Positions 56,413-64,000 of a DNA stretch of 64,000 nt are shown here, piece after piece (the first letter of the stretch is position 1; each line of letters opens with the position of its first letter). The DNA is from Hofstenia miamia (taxonomy: Eukaryota; Xenacoelomorpha; Acoela), in contig SCFE01000016.1 of assembly GCA_004352715.1 (NCBI GenBank), positions 1,144,125-1,208,124 on the forward strand. Reading direction: 5' to 3'. The notes under the pieces were generated by a model, which had not been told where the DNA came from, ran no database searches, and saw only the letters and a program-made list of their open reading frames with translations. A program made the translations under genes and the position numbers.

Positions 56413-58865
56413 TCAAATAAAAATTACAATATTACGCCCAAGCCCGGCCCAGTCTAAATTAGTATGTAGAAAATCCATCCCAGCCAGACCCAACTTTAGG
56501 CCCAACCCAATTCCAACTCTGGTGGCCACCAACCTATCACCATTCTTGTATTTTCTCTTGATCTTCTCAGCCCAATTATGGAGAAAATGTGCCACGCACG
56601 TCACATGAAAATGTCTCGAGTAAAAGTTTTTAGGACATTTACCAGCAGCTATCATAAATGTAAAAGCTTCAGAGTAGCAAAAGAAAATTGTTCCTTGATG
56701 TCTACATTTTTTCAAAGCGTCATCAATGTGCTGGGAAACAATTGCATGATTTGACGGGCCATCTAGCTTTATACACACTTAGTGCAAAAACAGACTCTGC
56801 AGCTGCAACATTACCTTCGAGAATGTTAAAATACCTGCAATCATTGATTTCAGATTTATCGACTACCAGGAAACCTTCTTTATCATTCAGAACATCTATG
56901 ACATGAGTTTCTTTGTTCGTTGCATTTTGTTCTACCTTGCGCCAGGCGGTTGTCCCACTGGGCAATAGCCATTTCATATCTAGGAATAACTTCTGCATTA
57001 CCGGTTGTCTTATGTTTTCAATGGTATGTTGGCAGCCAAAAATGTCTTCACTGCCATTTCAGCAGTCTTTTTTTGGAGAGCCCAGAGATGGAATCGGATC
57101 CAAAATTTTAGGATCCGATCTGATCCGGATCCGATACGAATTTTTAAAAAAAAATAGTTTTCGATCCGAATGTAAATAAGTATTATAACAATAAGTAAAC
57201 ATGGACTTAAAATATATTTATGTTTTTTCAAATGCGAATAGAAAATTTTAAGTGATACAACACTATCTTGATATCAAAAATGGACATATACAATATACTG
57301 GGAGGATAGGGTCGGGCTTGTACTAATATATTAGTGTTTTTACTCTTGAAAATTGTAGTGGATAATTATTCATGCAGTGTAGATTCAGTTACGATTGAAA
57401 ACTTTTGTGGATAGGACAATTTGTTCAAAAAAAGCTTGCAATTTGCCTTAATCACTTATTTGTGGCTCCATATGCATCTATAATTTTCTCATTGCTTAAC
57501 ACGTTATACAAGCAGTGTCCAATGTTGAAGCAAAAGCTTAACAGATTTGTTGAAATAACATCAATTTAACGACAGTCGTGAACTGCTTAAGCCAAAATTT
57601 ACAAAGTTTTTATTAATGTAAAAGGCTGAAAGTCAGAGATGGAATCGGATCCAAAATTTTAGGATCCGATCCTTATCCGAATTTTTAATGGAATTTTTAG
57701 TTTTCGATTCGACACGGATCCGAATATAAATAAGTATTCTAACAGTAAATAAATATGCACTTAAACTATATTTATGTTTTTTTTCAATACGAATAGAAAA
57801 TTTCAAGTCCTTCAACACTATCTTGAGATCAAAAATGGACATGTACGATATACCAGGGAGGATAAGTTCGGGCTTGGATTGAGGTATTGGAAAAACAAGA
57901 GGACTTACGCAGTAGTGCATGCAAACCAACTCAAATGTAGTGAATCCTATATAACTTAAAAGCAATGTGTTGAAAAATCAATACTAAATTTTTTAATATT
58001 ACAACAGTATCAAATGCTCTTCTAGTACTGCAATCTAATACAGTCAATTTTGGTGAAGAAAAAAAATTCAAGAAATGTTTTGTCAACAATCATAAAATAG
58101 GCCTAAAATGATCGGATTTCGGATGGTCGTGGGTCATCTTTCGGCTAATGTCCATCTTGTTTGAAATAGATTGCTGAAAACTAAGTTGATCATGGCATTG
58201 CAAGTTGTTTATAGTGCATCTTACATGAGAATTTTATAATTATATTAGGATCAATAAATTTGGCGGCGTTTGCAGCAACTAAGGTATTCCAATTGACTCT
58301 CTGTGTTTCTTCTGCATTTCCATTTGCAAGTTTATACAAACAAATGTTTTTGGTTGCTTTACAATTTTATCTTTATATAATTCTTAGATTTGGAAGTATT
58401 GGTCACCAATTTTATAAGTTGTTGGAAAGAATAACACGGAACCTGTTGTATGAACAATGAAATTCAATTACAGAATTTCACTTAGATTGAGGTTATTAAC
58501 ATACTTAAAATAGCATTCAAAGATAAATATGTGCTTAATGTATAAAAGATACAATATACACAATTTTTAAAAAAAATTTGGATCCGAAATTTTCTGAAAA
58601 TGTTGATCGAACCATATCCGATCCGAGATCCGATCCAATTCCATCTCTGGGAGGGGCAATAAAGGTTTTCTGTCTTGATGAAACTTGCTGTGAACTTGTG
58701 TCAATATATCGCTTGTGGGTTGCTAAATTCCTATGGTTCGCATAAAAAATTTCTTGCCTTGACGGACTGATTCATTGCACAATTTACAAAACAGTTTATC
58801 ATTTGGGGTACATATATACTCTGTTGGAAATTCCAGCACAATTTCCATAATCTTCATTTGTCTAT
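56413..58865 (-). pseudogene. hAT transposase gene, split by another hAT element
   Basis: Minus strand. The N-terminal part (about 58658-58860) carries a BED-like finger: LFCKLCNESVRQGKKFF, then after a frameshift NHRNLATHKRYI. The frame is cut by an inserted element and resumes at 57074 with LQKKTAEMAVKTFLAANIP. Next are IENIRQPVMQKLFLDMKWLL, then a degenerate first catalytic region (FLVVDKSEINDCRYFNI, Asp near 56855), and HFHVTCVAHFLHNWAEKIKR near 56580, a block typical of hAT transposases. A further frameshift lies at about 56745. The end at 56413-56540 has a GLGLKLGLAG repeat that is probably not part of the protein. Confidence 0.72.
57083..58649. mobile_element. hAT-type non-autonomous element, 1567 bp, with a doubled left end
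   Basis: Ends CAGAGATGGAAT(C/T)GGATC in inverted orientation (17 of 18 match). Flanking 8-mers GGAGAGCC (57075-57082) and GGAGGGGC (58650-58657) agree at 6 of 8, an aged target duplication. The left ~250 bases recur at 57634-57890, including the terminal CAGAGATGGAATCGGATCC, so there are two left ends and one right end. Sequences near the ends are rich in GGATCCG and its complement. No transposase ORF. Confidence 0.75.
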
Positions 58866-59162
58866 GAACACATGTAATGCTGAGAACAAAAGCCTGGGTT
58901 TCATCGCAAGACTTTTATCTCACCAGGTTAAAGGATCTAATCTAAGAGCCGCCACTGGTTTATCATTGGGCACATTTCTTAGAAATATACAATCGTTGAG
59001 AAAAATAATAACCAATTTCTAAGAAATAATTGTATACATTTGACTTCATTTCAGAAATCACCCATTTTGATTTTATTTTTGAAAAGTGCAAAATTTGACT
59101 TTATTTTTACCGTATTTACTTTATTGACCCCTCGGTCATCCTACTCATGATGCTTTAGACTA

Positions 59163-59165
<3 letters not shown>
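58866..59165. other. Gene-free stretch
   Basis: No feature recognised before the (TA)n run at 59166-59204. Confidence 0.5.

Positions 59166-59204
<39 letters not shown>
59166..59204. repeat. (TA)n microsatellite at a Tc1 end
   Basis: About 19 TA units directly before the Tc1-type terminal sequence TGCAGTGCGCGACAAAA. Confidence 0.9.
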
Positions 59205-59207
<3 letters not shown>

Positions 59208-59977
59208 GTGCGCGACAAAAAATTTTAAACCCCATGCTAAAATGAAGAAACTTGGTTTACCTAAGCATTTACCTATCAAATTATTCAATTTAATGAAGTT
59301 GGGTTGCTATTGTGTTAACTTACTTTGTTTTTCTTGTTATTACAATATTGTTGTAAGATGACTTGAGTCATCTCCATGCATGTGCACGTGTGCAGAGCAT
59401 TGTTTCTGTGCCCACTGCATATAAACAAGAAAAACAAATAGGTCAATCACATTGCATCATACATAAATTCGATAGTGAAGTCTGAGTCATAGCTTCTTTT
59501 TTATAATCTTTAATAATGAGCAAGAAGCGTGATCTTTCTTCTGATAAAGTTGCTAAGTAGAAATTTTACTGAAGAAGTTTTCTTACCGGTATATTGCAGA
59601 GGGTTATGTTGTCTCACTAAGTTCTATATCTCGAATCAATCACACAATGCAGTTTGGTAAGAGATATCAAGAAAAAAGACAGATAGATCAGGTCGGCCAT
59701 CTACTAAAACACCTCAGGATGACAGAATGTTACTTCATTGCCTGCGTTCTAAGCCTCAAATGACTGCTTCTGATTTCCGAAATGAACTAGAATCAATTGG
59801 GATGTCCGTAGCAATACACACTATAAAACGCAAGTTGAAGAGAGTGGGTTGCCGATCTGTAACACTCCGTCCTATGTCTTAATTGACACATCGGATGAAG
59901 CAGCAACGCCTCCATTTTGCTGGCCAGCATCGCCACTGGACAACTAAAGATTGGAAAAAGGTAAAATAATAATATTT
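59204..59977 (+). mobile_element. Tc1-type element, left part
   Basis: The left end TGCAGTGCGCGACAAAAAAT follows TA within the microsatellite, in the style of Tc1 ends. A transposase N-terminus starts 310 bases further in. The right part falls in the 1000-n gap at 59978-60977. Confidence 0.6.
59516..59960 (+). pseudogene. Tc1 transposase N-terminal pseudogene
   Basis: Starts MSKKRDLSSDKVAK at 59516, then stops. A readable frame resumes with RSGRPSTKTPQDDRMLLHCL, the GRPs linker between the two DNA-binding halves, and NELESIGMSVAIHTIKRKLK, the second half. After LRPMS a TAA interrupts LTHRMKQQRLHFA and HRHWTTKDWKK, the block just before the first catalytic Asp. The catalytic domain is in the gap. 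At least four stops show it is dead. Confidence 0.72.
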
Positions 59978-60977
59978 NNNNNNNNNNNNNNNNNNNNNNN
60001 NNNNNNNNNNNNNNNNNNNNNNNNNNNNNNNNNNNNNNNNNNNNNNNNNNNNNNNNNNNNNNNNNNNNNNNNNNNNNNNNNNNNNNNNNNNNNNNNNNNN
60101 NNNNNNNNNNNNNNNNNNNNNNNNNNNNNNNNNNNNNNNNNNNNNNNNNNNNNNNNNNNNNNNNNNNNNNNNNNNNNNNNNNNNNNNNNNNNNNNNNNNN
60201 NNNNNNNNNNNNNNNNNNNNNNNNNNNNNNNNNNNNNNNNNNNNNNNNNNNNNNNNNNNNNNNNNNNNNNNNNNNNNNNNNNNNNNNNNNNNNNNNNNNN
60301 NNNNNNNNNNNNNNNNNNNNNNNNNNNNNNNNNNNNNNNNNNNNNNNNNNNNNNNNNNNNNNNNNNNNNNNNNNNNNNNNNNNNNNNNNNNNNNNNNNNN
60401 NNNNNNNNNNNNNNNNNNNNNNNNNNNNNNNNNNNNNNNNNNNNNNNNNNNNNNNNNNNNNNNNNNNNNNNNNNNNNNNNNNNNNNNNNNNNNNNNNNNN
60501 NNNNNNNNNNNNNNNNNNNNNNNNNNNNNNNNNNNNNNNNNNNNNNNNNNNNNNNNNNNNNNNNNNNNNNNNNNNNNNNNNNNNNNNNNNNNNNNNNNNN
60601 NNNNNNNNNNNNNNNNNNNNNNNNNNNNNNNNNNNNNNNNNNNNNNNNNNNNNNNNNNNNNNNNNNNNNNNNNNNNNNNNNNNNNNNNNNNNNNNNNNNN
60701 NNNNNNNNNNNNNNNNNNNNNNNNNNNNNNNNNNNNNNNNNNNNNNNNNNNNNNNNNNNNNNNNNNNNNNNNNNNNNNNNNNNNNNNNNNNNNNNNNNNN
60801 NNNNNNNNNNNNNNNNNNNNNNNNNNNNNNNNNNNNNNNNNNNNNNNNNNNNNNNNNNNNNNNNNNNNNNNNNNNNNNNNNNNNNNNNNNNNNNNNNNNN
60901 NNNNNNNNNNNNNNNNNNNNNNNNNNNNNNNNNNNNNNNNNNNNNNNNNNNNNNNNNNNNNNNNNNNNNNNNNNNNN
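59978..60977. other. Assembly gap, 1000 n
   Basis: Exactly 1000 n, hiding the catalytic part of the Tc1 relic. Confidence 0.95.
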
Positions 60978-61020
60978 TAACAAAAAGGTTGAAATCTTTA
61001 TGGGCAGTTCATTCGTCAAT

Positions 61021-61325
61021 GTGAAATCCCATTATACCACTCTATGTAACTTGTATGCTTTTGTAGTGTCAACATTGTTATCTATGGCCTTTGTTTGAGT
61101 ACCAGGATGTAAACACAGTACAGCTATGTGAAATTGCATTAATCTGCTCTATGTAACTTGTATGCTTTTGTAGTGTCAACATTGTTATCTATGGCCTTTG
61201 TTTGAGTACCAGGATGTAAACACAGTACAGCTATGTGAAATTGCATTATACTGCTCTATGTAAGTTGTATGCTTTTGTAGTGTCAACATAGTTATCTATG
61301 ACCACTGTTCAAGTGCCAGATCAAT
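61021..61325. repeat. 107-bp tandem repeat, about 2.8 units
   Basis: TCTATGTAACTTGTATGC starts at 61041, 61148 and 61255 (one change in the last). Units 1 and 2 are nearly identical and unit 3 is diverged. It lies directly before the third Polinton copy. Confidence 0.9.
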
Positions 61326-61714
61326 TGTAGCAATGAAACAAAAGCGGGTAGATCAAATTAAGTTTTAATAATTCAACATTCATAATTTAGTTTTAATCAA
61401 AAAATGTGTATGTAGGAAAAACAAAACCTAAATGTAAATATATCTGTAAANNNNNNNNNNNNNNNNNNNNNNNNNNNNNNNNNNNNNNNNNNNNNNNNNN
61501 NNNNNNNNNNNNNNNNNNNNNNNNNNNNACAAAACCTAAATGTAAATATATCTGTAAACCAAAAATGTATATAATTTAGTTTAATTATGTGTGATGTAAA
61601 GAGATAAAATGAATATAATCTGATAAACATTCAATGCAAAAATTTGTTTATAATTTAAAAACACGTACACTGGGGAATAAATGTGAATTATTTGAAACTA
61701 AGTGTTTGGTTATA

Positions 61715-61754
61715 ATATATAAATTAATGTAAACTTTTTGCTATACTCATTATA
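61715..61754 (+). promoter_or_regulatory. Candidate core promoter of the Polinton ATPase gene (copy 3)
   Basis: ATATATAA at 61715-61722 and TCATTATA at 61747-61754, 16 bases before the ATG, with spacing identical to that at 43907-43946. Confidence 0.5.
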
Positions 61755-61762
61755 AAGAAGAA

Positions 61763-62131
61763 ATGCCAACATTTAATGTTGTTCCCTTGCAAAGCAATCA
61801 AACGTTTTTAATTTTCAGTGGTCCGTCAAATTATGGAAAAACAAGTATACTTGGTAAATTAATTGACAAAGATTATTTTGATAGATATTCCAAGGCAATC
61901 ATCTTTTTTCGTCACTTCCAAAGTAATGTATATAATAAATTTAAGGTGAAAATGAAGCCTGTGGAATTTTTCAAGGAATTTTCAGAAAGTGTACTAGGTG
62001 AAAACAGCGTTCAAAATTCGTTAATAATATTTGATGATATGAGTGAAACTCTCCTACAATCAGAGGCATTTGCTAACCTTGTTATCGCTGGAAGGCATCT
62101 AAATTGTGGCATTGTATTAATCACCATATAA
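61763..62131 (+). pseudogene. Polinton packaging ATPase, truncated copy
   Basis: 122 residues, about 85% like the copy at 43955 by eye. Walker A FSGPSNYGKTSILGKLI is at residues ~18-34 and Walker B SLIIFDDMSE at ~86-95, followed by FANLVIAGRHLNCGIVLIT. Just after LIT the similarity to the other copy stops and a TAA ends the frame, so the C-terminal third is lost. Both nucleotide-binding motifs are intact. Confidence 0.78.
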
Positions 62132-62190
62132 AACAAGTATGTAAAATAAGTATGTAAACTAAATTAATGTGATATTTCCAATGTCATGTA

Positions 62191-63190
62191 NNNNNNNNNN
62201 NNNNNNNNNNNNNNNNNNNNNNNNNNNNNNNNNNNNNNNNNNNNNNNNNNNNNNNNNNNNNNNNNNNNNNNNNNNNNNNNNNNNNNNNNNNNNNNNNNNN
62301 NNNNNNNNNNNNNNNNNNNNNNNNNNNNNNNNNNNNNNNNNNNNNNNNNNNNNNNNNNNNNNNNNNNNNNNNNNNNNNNNNNNNNNNNNNNNNNNNNNNN
62401 NNNNNNNNNNNNNNNNNNNNNNNNNNNNNNNNNNNNNNNNNNNNNNNNNNNNNNNNNNNNNNNNNNNNNNNNNNNNNNNNNNNNNNNNNNNNNNNNNNNN
62501 NNNNNNNNNNNNNNNNNNNNNNNNNNNNNNNNNNNNNNNNNNNNNNNNNNNNNNNNNNNNNNNNNNNNNNNNNNNNNNNNNNNNNNNNNNNNNNNNNNNN
62601 NNNNNNNNNNNNNNNNNNNNNNNNNNNNNNNNNNNNNNNNNNNNNNNNNNNNNNNNNNNNNNNNNNNNNNNNNNNNNNNNNNNNNNNNNNNNNNNNNNNN
62701 NNNNNNNNNNNNNNNNNNNNNNNNNNNNNNNNNNNNNNNNNNNNNNNNNNNNNNNNNNNNNNNNNNNNNNNNNNNNNNNNNNNNNNNNNNNNNNNNNNNN
62801 NNNNNNNNNNNNNNNNNNNNNNNNNNNNNNNNNNNNNNNNNNNNNNNNNNNNNNNNNNNNNNNNNNNNNNNNNNNNNNNNNNNNNNNNNNNNNNNNNNNN
62901 NNNNNNNNNNNNNNNNNNNNNNNNNNNNNNNNNNNNNNNNNNNNNNNNNNNNNNNNNNNNNNNNNNNNNNNNNNNNNNNNNNNNNNNNNNNNNNNNNNNN
63001 NNNNNNNNNNNNNNNNNNNNNNNNNNNNNNNNNNNNNNNNNNNNNNNNNNNNNNNNNNNNNNNNNNNNNNNNNNNNNNNNNNNNNNNNNNNNNNNNNNNN
63101 NNNNNNNNNNNNNNNNNNNNNNNNNNNNNNNNNNNNNNNNNNNNNNNNNNNNNNNNNNNNNNNNNNNNNNNNNNNNNNNNNNNNNNNNNN
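62191..63190. other. Assembly gap, 1000 n
   Basis: Exactly 1000 n; it may contain more of Polinton copy 3. Confidence 0.95.
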
Positions 63191-63490
63191 TAAATTCAAT
63201 TTGAGCAATAATAATAAGCACCACTGAGGGGACGTCAAATTAACAATAGCAACTTAAGATCAAAATAAGTGCTGACATCATGGTGACGTAAAAATGCAAA
63301 ATAAAGAATAAATTCGAAAAGAAAAGTCCCTGAGTGACTCTACATTTCATGCACATTATATTTATTGGAGCTTAAGTAATTGATTGAAATTAATCTTTAA
63401 AAATACAATGTGTAGAAGAACTGAAATGTTTTTGCAATGTTTATCCTATATTACTAATATTTAACTAGATGTCTCTCAAATATTATAGCA
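63191..63490. other. Gene-free stretch
   Basis: Nothing recognised before the palindrome trio. Confidence 0.5.
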
Positions 63491-63612
63491 TTTTGTGGAC
63501 TCCACAAAAACAGACAATCTAAATAAAATTCACTTCCAAAGTTTTGTGGAATCCACAAAATATTTTACAAGTGAAACAGCCAATTCCAGCATTTTGTGGA
63601 ATCCACAAAAAT
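63491..63612. repeat. Three 19-nt palindromes at 50-base spacing
   Basis: TTTTGTGGA(C/A)TCCACAAAA begins at 63491 (with C in the centre), 63542 and 63592. The first and third are followed by AGACAATC(T/A)AAATAAAA and TTCACTTC; the second by a different 30-base spacer. Dyad symmetry with regular spacing suggests protein binding sites or a small tandem array. Confidence 0.85.
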
Positions 63613-63664
63613 AGACAATCAAAATAAAATTCACTTCTGAACAGTGTTCACCCTTATATACAAT

Positions 63665-64000
63665 GTTGTAATATTTCTCTTTTCATTAAACACACTTTTG
63701 TTTTAAAATGATTTTTATGTGTTAATGTCTTATTTGCCTATGTCCATCGATGTAATATTTCTATTTTACTGAATGCATTTTTGTTTAAAACGATTTTTAT
63801 ATGTTAATAGTTTATTTGCCTATATATGCTGATGTAATATTTCTATTTTCACCAAACACGCTTTTGTTTTAAAATGATTTTTATATGTTAATGGTTTACT
63901 TGCCTATATACGTGATGTAATATTCCTCTTTCCATTGTACATACTTTTGTTTTAATGGTTTTTATGTGTTAATAGTTTATTTTCTCATATACATTGATGT
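63665..64000. repeat. 83-bp tandem repeat, four units, running off the window
   Basis: G(A/T)TGTAATATT starts at 63665, 63749, 63831 and 63914, with a fifth GATGT at 63996 (period 82-84). Each unit contains TTTTGTTT and GATTTTTAT(A/G)TGTTAATRG segments. Confidence 0.9.

Larger units (their letters stand above)
61365..62190 (+). mobile_element. Polinton/Maverick fragment, copy 3
   Basis: Similarity to 43.1-44.3 kb starts at about 61365 and covers the upstream region and the ATPase. A 78-n gap at 61451-61528 has the same ~30 bases on both sides. It ends at the 1000-n gap at 62191. Confidence 0.7.

Noticed and set aside
63491-63612. CRISPR-like array
   Set aside because: Three palindromes at 50-base spacing superficially resemble repeats and spacers, but two spacers are the same, there are no cas genes, and the genome is eukaryotic.

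Overview
The window looks like an AT-rich (roughly two-thirds A+T), gene-poor and transposon-rich stretch of an invertebrate animal genome. Three things support this. Two animal housekeeping-type genes are split by GT-AG introns (a TM7SF3/TMEM198-type membrane protein and the first recognisable exon of a VPS72/YL1 homologue). There is a single-exon seven-helix receptor. The repeat spectrum is metazoan: Polinton/Maverick, piggyBac, hAT, Tc1/mariner, Tigger, P-element/THAP, Myb/SANT, R2-like and CR1-like elements. I cannot name the species. The assembly is a draft: four gaps of exactly 1000 n, several small gaps, and five single-n joints, some with duplicated flanks that are probably false duplications.

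Layout. 1-2.9 kb: a piggyBac transposase gene (minus) running off the left edge, split by a 2.0-kb hAT element with a perfect 8-bp target duplication; a scrap of Polinton integrase lies inside the hAT. 2.9-6.6 kb: a THAP-domain remnant, then an R2-like non-LTR retrotransposon (minus) ending in a gap. 8.3-19.9 kb: three exons of a TM7SF3-like gene (plus) whose splice phases agree. Its first intron holds an R2-like fragment (itself split by a 614-bp TA-flanked MITE) and a decayed LINE with endonuclease and reverse transcriptase. A possible alternative last exon lies at 15.84 kb. 21.6-26.6 kb: a 159-bp MITE, mariner and Tigger relics, one VPS72 exon, and a compact 1.1-kb piggyBac element that keeps only the acidic N-terminal part of its transposase.

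26.6-42 kb: no convincing host genes; a short Tc1 element, two copies of a YSDD-type LINE, a second R2-like copy, a further RT scrap and a nearly intact Tc1 element with one frameshift. 42.4-46.3 kb: a 151-bp tandem repeat followed by a Polinton fragment carrying a packaging-type ATPase, an unknown ORF and a retroviral-like integrase. 47.8-48.8 kb: an intact orphan GPCR (minus). 49.9-51.6 kb: two divergent Myb/SANT-like genes. 55.0-58.9 kb: a P-element-type transposase relic and a hAT transposase split by another hAT element. 59.2-64 kb: a Tc1 relic, a 107-bp tandem repeat, a second Polinton ATPase copy, a trio of 19-nt palindromes and an 83-bp tandem repeat that runs off the right edge.

There is no operon-like cooperation. 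The host genes appear unrelated to each other, and most of the window records layered transposon insertion. The most informative new pattern is a shared TATA-like box plus TCATTATA motif placed just before the start codons of three Polinton ORFs.
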